Shown here piece by piece: positions 24,938 to 37,919 of a DNA stretch of 64,000 nucleotides; position 1 is the first letter of the stretch, and each line of letters opens with the position of its first letter. The stretch is from Paratinospora sagittata (taxonomy: Eukaryota > Streptophyta > Magnoliopsida > Ranunculales > Menispermaceae): assembly GCA_035771175.1 (NCBI GenBank), contig CM069599.1, positions 33,761,562 to 33,825,561 on the forward strand, in the 5' to 3' direction. The translations under genes were made by a program, and so were the position numbers. The notes under the pieces were generated by a model. That model was not told the origin of the DNA. It saw only the letters and a list, made by a program, of their open reading frames with translations, and did no database searches.

Positions 24938-27900
24938 AGTACTAATAATTGGGTTTGAGACTTTTTCTTCGTAGTCATGAGTTTTGGTCTTTGAAGTTGT
25001 CAACATACTCAAATTTTAGATTTAGAAGTGCTATGGACTTAGGCACGAGTCTAAGTTAAAAATGTTTGTAACCATATCCTTTGGATCCATGTGGAGCCCT
25101 AAATGTATTAGGTAAGCTTGATGCTAATCCAAAAGATATGGGCACAAACATATCCATCACAATCTTGTTCTTAAGTTTAGTATTGAGCCCCAAAGATACT
25201 AGTCTGTATAGGAGAAGTTTTTCAAAATCACTTTTCTAAGAAGTGCTTATAAAAAAACCCATTTTGGAAAAAGTTGATCTCTTTGGCTTCTTCCAAAAAG
25301 TAAACACTGCATTTTTTTTATCACAATTTAGCAAAAAATAGATATTGTCAAACACTTCTAAAAGTCTCCAAAAGCACATTGAAAAAACTCAAACAAACAA
25401 GGCCATTGGGGAGCTCAATGCTGAGGGACATGGGCAAATTCTTAATTCATTCGTTTATAAGTGTGTTGGACGTAATTTAAAGGACATGGGTGCAAGCATA
25501 CTTCAAACATTCTCATGTGGTATCACCATTCTTTCAAATTACTATTAAATTTCTAATATAGAAAAGATGGAAAAGGAGATGAACTAGATGAAGGATTTTT
25601 TTTTTTTTTAATGAAATTACAACTCTTTTGTTGCATTTGTCCACTAGTAAGTATAGGCATCTTTTCGGAGAACATATCAGCATTTTTGTCCTAATAAAAC
25701 GTCCTTCCACATCAATAATCATCTTGATAAGACAAAACTATAAATTCATACAATTTTTTGTTTTATGATTATTGCATTAACTAGTACAATTTGCCTAATT
25801 ATCAAAATGATGGCGTGATAGTTGTTATTAGATTTGTCTCTTCCTCTTCTTCTTCTTCTTCTAGAGAATCTCTGTGTTTTTCTTAACCATTTAAATGTCT
25901 ACAATACCTTAGTTAACTGCACCCTTGTTTACACTTTGATGAAAAAATGAAAAAGTTTACTCCACTATATTTCTAAAGCTCACTCAGTCCTCTAACTTTA
26001 ATTGCTTAAAAAGCATTTCTTTTTTTAAGCTGCTGGGGATTTAGGTCACACAATGCATCCAATAAAATGTAAAGTTCAAGTCCTTGAGCATGTTTAAATT
26101 TAGAAATGTTTTTACCTCTAAAGTTTGGTCTAAAAGAAAATGTTGTTTAAACGCCTTAAATCAACTTTTGTTTAAAAAACAATGCAACCATTCGACCCAA
26201 CAGGGCCACAGTCAAAGCTACAAAAAAAAAGTATAACTACATATGTAAATCAGTAAATATACTTTCATGTTTATTAGATATATATGTTTTATACATCTTA
26301 ATTAATGTAAATGAGATTGAAGGTGTAATTGCACATATATTACAATTTTTTCGCATATTAAACAGGTTATCTTGCACTTCCACAAACACGAGGCAAACAT
26401 GTTTTAGAGTCCAAATTTTCAGCCCATGTGTTAGCTCTAATTTCCTCCCAACTCCTTTGACATTCAATACCAAATACGATAGTAGTTGTTAAAGCAGGTA
26501 ATGTATTAGTTACTTATTTTCAATCCCCCAAGCTGCCAACCCTCGTGACACCATAGTGATTCTGTGCTCTACACCCTTATATACTTTCCATTACCAAATG
26601 GTGGGTGAAACAGACCAAAACGCCACGTGGTGGAAGGACATGTGTAGTTGGTTATTGTTAATTAATTATATCTTATTGCCTGCAAATGTGGGAATTAATT
26701 TGTCTGGGCATGCTTGACTTGTTGTTAAGATCATAATAAATCAGCACTATATACAGATCTGTGAGGCTCAAGGTGATTAATTTTATGGTAGCACGTCAAT
26801 GCTCTTTCTTCTTTCAAAAATTATAACGTTGTAAGCAACCACTGGATGAGACAAAAATCATATTAGGTGTCTCTAATTTAAAAAAAAAAGAAATTAAGAA
26901 GATTTTGGTTTCTGACGTTGATTTATGACCCTTCTCATCGTCACATGGGGTAACAATCAATTTTGAATATAGTCTAAAAGTTAATATATAACTCAAAGTC
27001 CCCTAACATCTAGGACAAGGAACAAGGTATAAATTTGGTTAAGAAGCGAGGTCTTGATTTTGAGTTTGAGTTCGTACTTGTACTTATCTGCCACTTTAAA
27101 AAAGAACGCCCAACAACTTATACAATTTTCGATTGTGGAGTAGTCTCGTCCCCGCAAAAAGGCTAACGGGGACACCAGAAGACCAAAAAAAGTTTAATAT
27201 ATATAATATATTTATATATGAATATACATATACATACATACATGATACATGATGATGTTTAATTAAGTGCCACAAGAAGATAAAGGAAAGTATGTAGTTA
27301 GATTAGGGGTTGGTGAAATAGAGCATCAAATATCTGAACTTGCATTTGCATGGGACTTGTTGATTTTTGACTTAAAAGATTTGTGGATCTATTAGGTTAA
27401 AAATGTTAGTATATATTCAAATCTTAACCTAAAAAACACATACACAACAAATTAAGTATATATTCAACTTGGTTAAAGTAAAAAATGTGTAACAAAGTCC
27501 CAATGGCACAAGACATTGACATATGATGGAAGACTTTAATTTTTGGGGTCATGAAAGATGTTGATGTTTGGATATTAGCATTTACATCAAATTAACTTAT
27601 ATACATCCAAATCTAACCATCAACTTCATAGTGACAAAAATGATTTCTACATGTAAATAGTTTCTTTTGGTAAATCTAAGATGAGACTTACCCTTAAAAA
27701 TAAATAGTCGAGATTAGTCAAGTTCACATTTCAATAAATGTACAAATTAAGTTTTCGGGCGATATCTTATGAGTCATACTTAACACAAATCGTGTCAATT
27801 AATATGATGTAAGGTGCATGTATCAATGATAAGGCCTCTTGCGGTTGTCTCATTAAAGTTAAACAAAGCAAGAAATGTGCAGGCAATTGAACAATTTGAT

Positions 27901-29640
27901 GATACTAAATATAAGATTGGGACTAATGAAGAGACTTAGGTATCAAATTCAACTAACATCCTCGTGTATCTAAGTCCCTTTGATTATCCTACAACTACAT
28001 GTATTGAATGACTTTAAAATGATCTAACGGAATTGAGCATGAGAGTGCAGCTGAGTTTTGAGTCCCTATGGCACCATCCATAAAAGATTATCATCATCAT
28101 CATTATTATTTTTTAACAAGTTGTGATTAAACAAATTCTCTCTTTGTTTTATGCTTAAATTAACTTATCATGGCAAATAGTGAACAGAAGCACCAAATTT
28201 TCCAAACCATGCGTGCAACATTTGACCTATTGGAGAAAGTTCCTAAGATTCCCAAGAGCCAGAAATACATGGTAAAACTTGCAGATTTAACAAAAGATCA
28301 TTATGCCTTTTGTTGGTGGGTGTTGTGTCCTAGGTCCACGCAATGACACCCTTTTTGGTGGCATAAAAAGGGTGTGAGATGATCAGCCACTTCCACTGCC
28401 ACTGCTAGAGTGCCAAGGTTCTCAGTTCTCACGCCTTAACATTAACTGATTGCCTTTTCTATGTGAAAAAAGAACAGTATCCTATGCACCAGCTTCTTCA
28501 CTTTCCAAATATTCTTTAGAAACCCTGTTATTTCAAACTAAGAAGAATAAAGCCTCGAACACCCTTTTAAGTGTTGTAACTACAAAACATGATCATCACA
28601 AGAGACCCATGAAGTGAGGTGGGTCCAACAAAACTGCAATGTGGCAAGCTCTCAAAAAAGCTAATGCAACAAGCTTTAAATGTGTAATCCTTGTGTTAAT
28701 TAATTTCTCTGCATGACTTGTATTATTAAATTACCAAGTTAAGTCATCTCATCTTGGTTGGAAAGTGGTTATTATTATTATTCTTTATAGAAGAGAAGAC
28801 ACAGTCAAAGACGGTAATTATTAATTAAGCAATCCACGGTTAAATAAAAAAGGAAAAAAAAAAGAAAAAAAGAAATGGAATAGAAGGAGAATGTGATCAG
28901 AGAAACCCAATTGAGTTTATAGTGAATAAAAAACAAAATCATGCATGGGTTCTCTAAATAAAAAAAATATAATTTAAACATTAGAGAGAATTAATTGCAC
29001 ATTGGCTCAAGTGCTAAGGGTTCTTCCAAAGTCAACAGCCTAGAGCTTTGGATTTCTATTAGTATTCTACTGGGCAGTCTTGGGTTCTTCACTTCTTCTT
29101 CTTCTTCTTCTTCTTCTTCTAAATTTTATTTCATCTGTTATTTTATTTTTATTTTTTTTTACCATCATTAAGCCTAAATTTTTTTAAAATAAATTTTACC
29201 TATTTCCTTCCAAATCTAATATCATTTATTATACACTCTGGGTTGGATTTATTGCCAGTTTTGAATTCCAAACGCCTTCTGGCATTCCATTTATTTCTCC
29301 CACCAAAGACTCTTCTTCTTTTCCATATTATCAATTGTCTAGCGTTCCCTGCTTCTCTAGCTCTTATTGACTTGCAGGTTCTTTTTCCAGTGTTCTTTAA
29401 AAAAAAGGGCAAAAAAAAAAAAACGAGGAGTCTCCATCAAGAGAAGAAGCCTGCTCATCTCACATGATAAGAGGCTTTTAAAAAAAGCATCCTTTTGGTA
29501 TGGTTTCTTTTGAGATACAAATTTCAACCCTTCTTTAGTTTGATTTCTTTTGAGAAACAAAATGGGTTGTCTTCAATGGAGCTGAAACAGATCTAAAGCT
29601 TCAATGTTGGTGAGTTTTTCTTGCTTCTTTTGTTTGAAAA
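24938..29640. other. Intergenic and ATL13 upstream region
   Basis: About 4.7 kb without a gene I can support. At 25195-25405 AAAATCACTTTTCTAAGAAG and downstream AAGTCTCCAAAAGCAC resemble the arms of a common plant MITE. (CTT)n microsatellites lie at about 25842-25862 and 29092-29120. The last 200-300 bp are pyrimidine-rich and probably contain the ATL13 promoter and leader. Confidence 0.4.
29092..29120. repeat. (CTT)n microsatellite upstream of ATL13
   Basis: About nine CTT triplets, 520 bp before the ATL13 start codon. Pyrimidine-rich tracts of this kind are common in plant core promoters and leaders. Confidence 0.85.
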
Positions 29641-31182
29641 ATGAAGTGGGTTTTCCTCCAAACACAAGAAAAGAACTTTCTTTCTCCTTCACAGCAACCA
29701 TTTCTTCTTCCTCACTCATCATCTTCTTCTCCACCTCCTCCTTCCCTTCAATCTCGTGGTAATTTCAGTATAGAAAACAAGATTAACCCAAGTATCTTGC
29801 TTATCATCATAATTCTTGCTATTATCTTCTTCATCTCTGGTTTGCTTCACCTTCTTGTTAGATTCCTCTTCAGACCCATTAACAGAGAGCCTGAAGATTT
29901 GGATAATGTCACAGCTTTACAAGGGCAACTTCAGCAACTCTTCCACCTCCATGACTCAGGTGTGGATCAATCTTATATAGACACACTTCCAGTGTTCCTT
30001 TACAAAGCCATTATAGGATTAAAAAACCCTTTTGATTGTGCTGTTTGTTTATGTGAATTTGAGGCTGAAGATAAGCTAAGATTGCTACCAAAATGTAGCC
30101 ATGCCTTTCATCTAGAGTGTATAGATACATGGCTTTTATCTCATTCTACTTGCCCTCTTTGTAGAGGAAGCTTACTTCCTGAATTCCCTGCAAATGGAAG
30201 TTGTTCTCCGGTTGTTCTTGTTCTTGAATCTGGAAGTGAGAGCTCTAGAGAAATTGTTTCGGACAGAGATGCTACTGCTGCTGCTGCTTCCATATCTGTT
30301 CCTAGCAATGATGCTGTTGCTGGAACAGGACCTACCCATCAAACTTGTCGTAGAGAAAATGAATTTTGGCCTTCTCGCAATGATATTTCTCAGAGAATTA
30401 ATGAGATCTCACGTAAAGATGACGCCGTTCTGAAGAACGGTTCAGTGAATTTGGAGGGAAAAATTGTTACTGTGAAGCTTGGGAAGTTTAGGAATGTTGA
30501 TGAAGCTAGTGGGAATGGAGGAGAAGGTAGCAGTTGTAATGGGTCTAACGGAAATGTTGATGCGAGAAGATGCTATTCTATGGGATCATATGAATATGTA
30601 ATGGATGAGAGCTCATATTTGCAGGTAGCAATAAGACCAAATGCAAAGAAACAGTCAAGTAAAAAGGGTTCTTTGCCTTTAACACCTGGTCACAGGCCAG
30701 CAATGTCAGAATGCGATTGCCATTCTAGACGAGAAGGATTTAAGGGATTCGATTCTATGAGAATTACTGAGAATCCAGGTGAAGATTGCAGTGTTAGTAA
30801 TGGAAAAGAAGTTGCAAGTAGTAACAAAAAAGATAGCTTTTCTGTGTCAAAGATTTGGCTTCAATCGAAGAAGAAGCGGTTATCAGTGGAAGAAGATTGT
30901 TCAAGGCGGGCATTCTCGTTCCGGTTACCTTTACATTCCACGGAAGCTGCGAAGGATTTGAAGATTAAGGATAATAACAATTGCAGTAGTAGGACTGTTT
31001 CAGATTTTGATGCTTCGGTTTGGGAGAATACTGTGAGTGAATTGGGTGGAGATGAGGAAATTAGAAGCCATTTTAGTTTGGATTCTCAGGCCAGTCTGCC
31101 ATCTTTTGCAAGAAGAACTCTGTCTTGGCTTATGGGAAGGCAGAACAAGGTGGTTCACTCATCTTCTTCTCTCAATGTTTGA
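29641..31182 (+). CDS. ATL13: ATL13-type RING-H2 E3 ubiquitin ligase
   Basis: Membrane-anchored RING-H2 ubiquitin ligase of the plant ATL family, intronless as is usual, 513 aa. A Ser/Pro-rich N terminus is followed by one hydrophobic segment at about 51-75 and the ALQGQLQQLFHLHDSGVDQ region. The GLD-type motif (SGVDQSYIDTLPVF) lies at 106-119. The RING-H2 domain at 133-174 is C-x2-C, CSHAFH, then C160 and CPLC, a complete C3H2C3 set. The long disordered tail keeps blocks shared with ATL13/46/47: RRCYSMGSYEYVMDE, SFSVSKIWL and SLPSFARRTLSWLMGRQNK. The block TALQGQLQQLFHLHDSGVDQ plus IIGLKNPFDCAVCLCEFE points to ATL13 (At4g30400) rather than ATL46/47. The first ATG opens the frame directly after a T-rich leader. 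Targets are unknown. Confidence 0.93.
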   Translation: MKWVFLQTQEKNFLSPSQQPFLLPHSSSSSPPPPSLQSRGNFSIENKINPSILLIIIILAIIFFISGLLHLLVRFLFRPINREPEDLDNVTALQGQLQQLFHLHDSGVDQSYIDTLPVFLYKAIIGLKNPFDCAVCLCEFEAEDKLRLLPKCSHAFHLECIDTWLLSHSTCPLCRGSLLPEFPANGSCSPVVLVLESGSESSREIVSDRDATAAAASISVPSNDAVAGTGPTHQTCRRENEFWPSRNDISQRINEISRKDDAVLKNGSVNLEGKIVTVKLGKFRNVDEASGNGGEGSSCNGSNGNVDARRCYSMGSYEYVMDESSYLQVAIRPNAKKQSSKKGSLPLTPGHRPAMSECDCHSRREGFKGFDSMRITENPGEDCSVSNGKEVASSNKKDSFSVSKIWLQSKKKRLSVEEDCSRRAFSFRLPLHSTEAAKDLKIKDNNNCSSRTVSDFDASVWENTVSELGGDEEIRSHFSLDSQASLPSFARRTLSWLMGRQNKVVHSSSSLNV

Positions 31183-32722
31183 ATTTGGATTTCTGAATTT
31201 CAAAAGAAGAACCAGAAGTAGAAGACAACAGAGATCTGAATACTCTAAAAGTTACCCTTTTTTTTAAATTCTATTTCATGTAAAATGCTTGTTTCACAGA
31301 GTTTCTTTGGAAGGAAAGCTTATTTGATTTTAAATTTGGGAATCTTGTTTTTCATCACCATCATCATGATCTAAATCTACATTCCAGATCCTATTTATCA
31401 TGGTGTTATTAGTCTTGGATTCTTGAGTACTTATGCTGTTAAATCTATAGCTTTATAGCTTCTTTTTTTTTTGTGTGAACGAGGGAATGCTAGCATGCTA
31501 GATTTTTGTTTTGTAGGCCAAATAAATGGTTTTGGAGATGTGTAATTTGTCAGCTAGTAATAAATTTGATGGTTAATGAAGGTGGTGGATTTAGTTTCCT
31601 TTCATTTTCTTCAATCCAAGGAGGTTGCAGAACTTGCCAAGCAAAGTCTCTGTAGTTACAGGCTGTTGGAATTAATGGTTTCTTTAGTGGTTGATGTTGT
31701 TTTGTACCACAGGTGAGCCTTAATGCCAATTACGCCACACCATCACCAAACCATGGATCATGTGGCTCCATTTATCATTAACCACGCTTACCTGTTTTAT
31801 CTTCGTTTTCTTAAGGAAAACTCCAAACTTAACCTTATAAAGACATGACTGCTTCTTGGCTTTTATTAGAGCAGATTCAAGATGTAAACATAAAACTGAA
31901 GAACATAGAATAATGATCTGTACCACATCGATGAATAGTTTTTTTCCCTTTGATTTTTAGTCAAATAAGCTCCAGTGGCCACAGAAAAAGAAAGTTATAG
32001 GGTATAGTAATGTGATATAATATGGGAAGGGTCTTTGAAAGGTGCCCTACATTAAAAGGGTGTATTAAGGACCACAATGATCTTAATGAGAGTGTGACCT
32101 CTCACCCTTCCATTCCAAGACTCCAGGTGCTTCATCAGCTTCACAAACATTTAAGGGTCTCTTCCAAGGGCTGATCAAGAATAAAATAACAAGTTATGCA
32201 AAAATACTTGCTATTTTTTTTTTTGATAACCGTGCAGGGCCACTTATTCACCGACGGACCGTGCCCCGGAAAATGCCAGGGCTAGAGGGCCCACACACCA
32301 TCTAGAATTAATTCTAAAATAGAGATTGTCACACGGAGATTTGAAATTAAGACCACCAATTTACCAAGTTAAGACTATCCATTCACTATAAATTTTCACA
32401 TATCCGCCGACCACCGAGCCATACCCCTGTTGGGTAAAATACTTGCTATTTTTAATTAACAGCATCTCAGCATTACAGTGTCAACATGTTAAAAAAAACT
32501 CAAAATTCAACTTAATGAACACATCTATAATATTGAAATATCAACTATAATCTTGTAAAAAACCCATGTACTTGAGAGCTTTTCTTGGTGACCCAAGCTC
32601 ATTAAAGTATAAAGTTAACTAAACAAAACATGAAAAAAAGAAAAAAATAACAAGATTGCTAGTATAGTCACAGTCAGATTCATCACCATTTCTCATTCAG
32701 TAGTTTGGTAGCGAAGATTCAA
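31183..32722. other. Convergent intergenic region between ATL13 and RHM
   Basis: Contains both 3' UTRs. A GC-richer patch at 32225-32435 starts after a T9 run with GATAACCGTGCAGGGCCACT and ends GCCATACCCCTGTTGGGT. It looks like a dispersed-repeat fragment but I cannot name it. No gene is seen. Confidence 0.45.
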
Positions 32723-34831
32723 TCACGTTCTCTTGTTGGGCACAAAAACATACTTGATTATTGAATCCTTAATTGATAATAACCCGGGGAACTCATTTTG
32801 TAGCTTCGAAGCATCAAGTTCGTTGTTACTTCTAGGGGCTACTATGACCCCACTTTGTTCTTCTAAACTGAAGTTTGTCCATGTAAATTCAGGGTCTATG
32901 TAATCTCTATACATTTCCAAGATCTCATTGTGGCTTACCACACCTGGATTGGTGAAATTCCATATTCCTCTGCAATTCCTCTTAGCCATTTCAATGGATA
33001 TAGGTAGGAGTTCATCGAGCACTGTCATGCTGTTCGGGATATTAACTACTTTGTTGTATCGGGTGATCTTTGTGATGAAGTTCCTCGGGTTTTTCAAATC
33101 AGATGAGATTGGCATCCGAACTCTAAGCGTGCAAACATTATCATACACCTTTAAAAGCTCCTCAACCTGCACAAATCACAATCCATTTATAACATTAATT
33201 AGATTTATTTCCATGAATAATCATATAGTTTTCAACTATCAAAAAATCCAAGCAAAGTAAATGTAAGAAAGGCCTAGTATTGTTACAATGGCCTTGGTCT
33301 TGGAATAAAAGGAACCAGTGAAGTTTGGCTTGTCTTCTTCCTTGAATCCAATGCCTGATCCTTCTGGGTGCTCATCATCGTATTCAAAAATACAACCAGT
33401 AGCAAAATTAACCATCAAAAGCCCTTCCTCTTTGCAAACATCAGCTAAAGTAAGTGTTCCTGCAACATTTGCTCTAATTGTCTCCACCTTATGTGATTCA
33501 CACCAATCTACATTTGGCCTACCAGTCACACCTGCCGCATTAAACACATGAGTAGGCTTTGTCCTTTGGATATCCTCAAGAATCAATTTTCTATCTTCCA
33601 ATCTCCCTTGACCGTACTCAAATTCTATCCCTTCTTCCTTACAAATCCCTCCTAGTAATCCACCTATCCAACCAGTTCTCCCATATATCAAGAACCTTAG
33701 TCCTAATGAACTTGTATCTGATCTTGAAGCCTCATTTCTTCTTCCTTTAAAAGAATCACATTGTAAAAAACATGAATCATCAAAGGACAGCCCAACCATT
33801 CCCATCCTTGGGTGTGGAAGAAGAGCACCAGTCACATCTCCCCACCAGTTTGGATTCTTTGAATACCATTCCATCGTCATCCTTAATCCTTCTTCCCAAC
33901 AAGTCCTCTCTTCCCATCCAAGCTTCTTAAGCTTTTGATCATCCAAGAAGTACCTCTGGTCGTTAAAAGGGCGATTCTCCACAAATTTTATAGCAACTTT
34001 AGGATTCAACCCGAAGAGCTTGCAAATATCCTCAGCAACATCAAGCACCCGTCTTTCTCGCTTCGTTCCAATGTTATATACATGCCCAATAACACCTTTA
34101 TGGAGTATAACCTCAAATGCCTCAGCAACATCTTCACAGTATAGGTAACTTCTCACATTTGATCCATCACCATGTATAGGCAATTGCTGGCCCTTCATAG
34201 CAAGTAAGACAAACTTTGGAATGAGTTTCTCGGGAAACTGATTCGGGCCATAAACATTGTTGCCTCGTGTTGTGATGGTAGGTAGCCCGTAAGACCGATG
34301 ATACGCCATAACAAGCATCTCAGCTCCAGCTTTCGTTGCAGAGTAAGGATTTGTTGGGAGAAGTTGAGAAGCCTCGACATTTCCAACATCGGTTTCCATA
34401 TCAGTTTCTCCGTAGACCTCGTCAGTGCTTACATGGATGAACCTTTTGATGCATCGCGTCACTTTGCATGCCTCGAGGAGCACATGGGTGCCATAAATGT
34501 TGTTGTTTGTGAACTCAAAGGAGTTGCCGAATGAGTTGTCCACATGAGTTTGGGCAGCAAAATGCATTATAGTGTCAATTTCTTCTGTGAGTAGGAGGTG
34601 GTTTACAAGGTCTGCACTGGCTATATCACCCTTGACAAACTTGAAATTGGGAGAGGAGTGAGAAGGAAGGAGATTCTTGAGGCTGGAGCAATAATCAAGC
34701 TTGTCGAGTGCTATGATTTTATAATCATTGTAGTTCTTGATGAGCCTGTTTGTTACATGGGAGGCAATGAAACCGGCTGCTCCTGTTATCAGGATGTTCT
34801 TTGGAGAGTAAGCACCAGGTTCTGAAGACAT
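32723..34831 (-). CDS. RHM: Trifunctional UDP-rhamnose biosynthesis enzyme (RHM)
   Basis: Cytosolic enzyme turning UDP-glucose into UDP-L-rhamnose for pectin (RG-I), mucilage and flavonol glycosides. Two exons on the minus strand: 33287-34831 and 33166-32723 with a GT-AG intron (33167-33286). The product is 662 aa, close to the usual 667-669. The N-terminal 4,6-dehydratase half has GAAGFIA at 17-23 (NAD binding), STDEVYGE and the catalytic YSATK at 163-167. The C-terminal 3,5-epimerase/4-reductase half has GRTGWIG at 384-390 (NADPH binding), FNAAGVTGRPNVDWCE and YSKTK at 509-513. It ends with LSIKDSIIKYVFVPNKRT. I chose MSSEPGAYSPKNILITG over an in-frame ATG nine codons upstream, because that start matches the family and the extension is not conserved. 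Both active sites look complete. Which paralogue (RHM1-3) cannot be told. Confidence 0.95.
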
Positions 34832-36020
34832 TTTATATTTGTTTTTGGTTTGATTCAACTATATATCTGCAAATCACAGAAGTAGATTGTTAGTAACTTC
34901 GAAGAATGTTGCATGAAAACCTGGTTAATGATGAAAAATAAATGTATCCTTAGCAAGTATGAAAGATTCAAAACATTAAGTTCTAATAAAAATACATTAT
35001 TCCATCATTTCTTTTCTCCTATTGAATGAACCACTTCAACATCTTTTTTTGGTGATATTGAATAAAAATGGTGGCATTGTTCCTTCATTGATAAATAACT
35101 TTATGAAAAGTATTATAATGAAAATTTGGACATTTCAATTCAAAGATGTAGATCTCTAAAACTATATGCATAAGCCAAGTATATTATTTTAAATAAAACA
35201 CTACCAACAAATAACAACACTATATAAGTCAAGGAGTTCAGACATATACATGTCTATAATTTTTTTTTTCCCTAATATAAAACATGAATCCTAGAAATTA
35301 ATGCAGGTTAGGAGTCGCAACCCATTATTAAATTAGAAAAGCACTACAAAATTAAAATTGAATTCCTAGTATACAAGAAAATGTTGTTAATGGGTACCAT
35401 CATCAATGCATTTTTAAATACTATTGATTGTAAATAGCATCAAATTTCTATAACTTACAAAGGTTTTGAATACGAAATCCTTATTAAAAATTGACTGGTA
35501 AGTTTTAACAATAAATTAAGAGGTCAAAGAAGAAGACAATGATAATAAACAATATTTCTATCTAGAATTAACCATCTAATAATCTAATATATTGTCTTGT
35601 TGCACACAAAAATTTTCAGAACCCAGAAAAGGAAGATAAAAAAATATTGTAAATCGCCAATGCAATGACGGAAACCATGTTATTTCTTTTCTGAGCACCT
35701 GAAGAATCCATCAAATGCATTGTTAATCAAACATTACATTAAGGAAGAGAAACATACAGTGAAGTCGCGTACATGTTGATTACAAAAAAAAAAAAAAAGA
35801 GAGAAATAAATTAAGGAAGAGAAACATACGATCAAACAATAGAGGGGAAGGAAGACTCGGAATATGAACTAAGAGGAAACAATGGAGGGGAAGGAAGGCT
35901 GGGGATATGAGAAAAAAAGTGGGAGAGATTGTGAGAATAGGAACGTTCAAAACATTTAAAACGTGAAAATCGTAGTTTTGTTAGAGTTCTAATGGTAGTT
36001 AAAAACTTTCTTTTTATACC
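34832..36020 (-). promoter_or_regulatory. RHM leader with probable 5' UTR intron, and promoter
   Basis: On the minus strand GTGATTTGCAG ends at 34869, a strong acceptor 37 bp before the ATG. A matching donor (GATC|GTATGTTT) lies at about 35829. This suggests a leader exon at about 35830-35985 and a roughly 0.96-kb leader intron. A TATA-like GGTATAAAAAG lies at about 36011-36020, some 30 bp before the inferred start. Leader introns are known in RHM genes. No cDNA was available to confirm it. Confidence 0.5.
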
Positions 36021-36032
36021 TCTTTTCCTCAT

Positions 36033-36060
36033 TAATCTAATCTAATCTAATCTAATCTAG
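36033..36060. repeat. (TAATC)5 pentanucleotide repeat
   Basis: Five consecutive TAATC units just upstream of the inferred RHM TATA box. Confidence 0.85.
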
Positions 36061-37700
36061 GCAATTTGACGAATGCGGGATGCATACCCGGCGCAGATGC
36101 TTGGGAGTTTTTTTTTTTTTTTAAAGAAACAAACAACGTATATTATAAATAAATTGTAAAACTTTACTACCTGATAACATAGAACCAGAGGTGCCCTTTC
36201 AAGTGAAATTATGCCTAAACACTGAAACTATATATTGATTACAGATACGTTGTCTGGTCCTGCCACTTTTAATTTCATCTCACATCCTTGATTCTATTTT
36301 AGAGATGTGTTGAAATACCATTCTATTTTAGATTATTAGGTATGTTATAAAATGTTACCTTTAAAAAAAATGTTGTGAATTGTTATTAATATTTAATTTA
36401 ATTACTTAATATTTTGCGTTGTTTATTATCTTTTCAATGAATACTAAACGTAATTAATGTAGAAAAGCTAAAATAATAGCTTTGTCATATAGAGCGTACC
36501 ATTATTGTATAAAATAATAAGAAAACCTTTTATTTTCTTATATATTATAATATATATAAACTTTTTTTTAGATAATAATTTATATACACTTATTAGCCCT
36601 ATCTTTAAATATCTGAGAGGTAATCTTGGATTTACAATTATTGTGTAATAAAAAGTTTACAACAAACATATTTTACCAAAAAAAACTAAAGAAAATTTTG
36701 CATCAGCCACCTGTGAATAACTTGTAAAAAACATATAAAAAAGTAAGAAACAGAATTCTGAAAAAAATGAAAAAAAAAAAAAAAAACAAAACTAATTCAT
36801 AAAAGTTGCATTTGGAACTTGAGAATCTTTACATGGAATAAGAATAAATTTTTCGAGAAAGTGATTAATGAAAATTTGAATATATAAATGTTATATTACA
36901 GTGTTGGGTTACGCACGAGAATTTTATAGAACTTTTTTGAAAATATTACATTATTGCGTTTAGTAGCACATAAGAATCTTAAATAATAAAATAATTTTTA
37001 TCATAAAAATATTAATTTTATTAAAAATAATAAAACTAGTTTTATAATAATTTCTTTTATTAATATAATAAATAATTAAAATTTATTATTAAACATATTA
37101 AAAAAATTGAAACAATGAAGTATTTTTTATTAAAGTAATAAACTTAAGTTTTATAAAATAGTAAAATTGGTTTTTTATTAAAAATAATAAAATTAGTTGT
37201 GATAAGAAAATAATAATAAAATAATTTTTAAGAAATAATAAAATAGATATTTCATAAAAATATAAAAAATATTATTATTAATATAAAGTTAGAATAAAAA
37301 ATAATTTTAAATAATAAAGTATTTTTATTAAAATAATTAACTTAAGTTTAATTAAAATAGTAAAATTGGTTTTTTATTAGTTGTGATAAAAATAATAATA
37401 AAATTATTTTTAAAAAATAATAAAATAAATATTTCATAAAAATATAAAAAATATTATTATTAATAGAAAGTTAGAATAAAAATTAATTTTCAAATAATAA
37501 AGTATTTTTATTAAAATAATAAACTTTATTTTTATTAAAAATAGTAAAATTGGGTTTTTATTAAAAATAAAAAAAAATTAGTTGTGATGAAAAATAATAA
37601 TAAAATTATTTTTTTTTCATTAAAATATAAAAATTATTATAATTATTATTAATATTAAGTTAATAAAATCAATATATTTTCTTAAAATATCTTTTTAATA
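36061..37700. repeat. AT-rich region with degenerate tandem repeat, period about 183-201 bp
   Basis: Between about 36990 and 37640 the phrase GTTGTGAT is followed each time by (AAT)n-AAATTATTTTT and later GTAAAATTGG. It recurs at 37197, 37380 and 37581, spacings of 183 and 201 bp. Units differ by small indels. No coding potential. The flanking 36100-36990 is AT-rich and featureless. Confidence 0.75.
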
Positions 37701-37919
37701 ATAAATTATTATATTTAATAAAAATATTAATATCAATAAAATAAGGGGGTGATTTATTTTTTTGGATTGCCCAAAGGTTTTTTTTTTTTGCCTTTTTTTA
37801 AAAGAAATAAAAATTGCAAATAATAGAAATTATTTTTTCATCCTGAGTGATAATCTTACTTTTTTAGAAATCATTTTCTTACTCTTAAAAAAATACAAAT
37901 AGTAAAACAAACATGTTAC

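Noticed and set aside
28185..28310. Possible gene relic (frame around CCATGCGTGCAACATTTGACC)
   Set aside because: A short open stretch with no family I recognise and no splice-linked partner.
29005..29060. tRNA-like start (TTGGCTCAAGTGCTAAGG) as a tRNA or SINE
   Set aside because: No cloverleaf partner strands and no box B at the correct distance.
29243..29467. Open frame upstream of ATL13 as a separate small gene
   Set aside because: Lies in the probable promoter or leader, with low complexity and no recognisable family; a uORF role cannot be shown from sequence.
34832..34858. Upstream in-frame ATG of RHM adding nine residues
   Set aside because: The extension is not in the family, and the MSSEPGAY start gives the usual spacing to the GAAGFIA motif.
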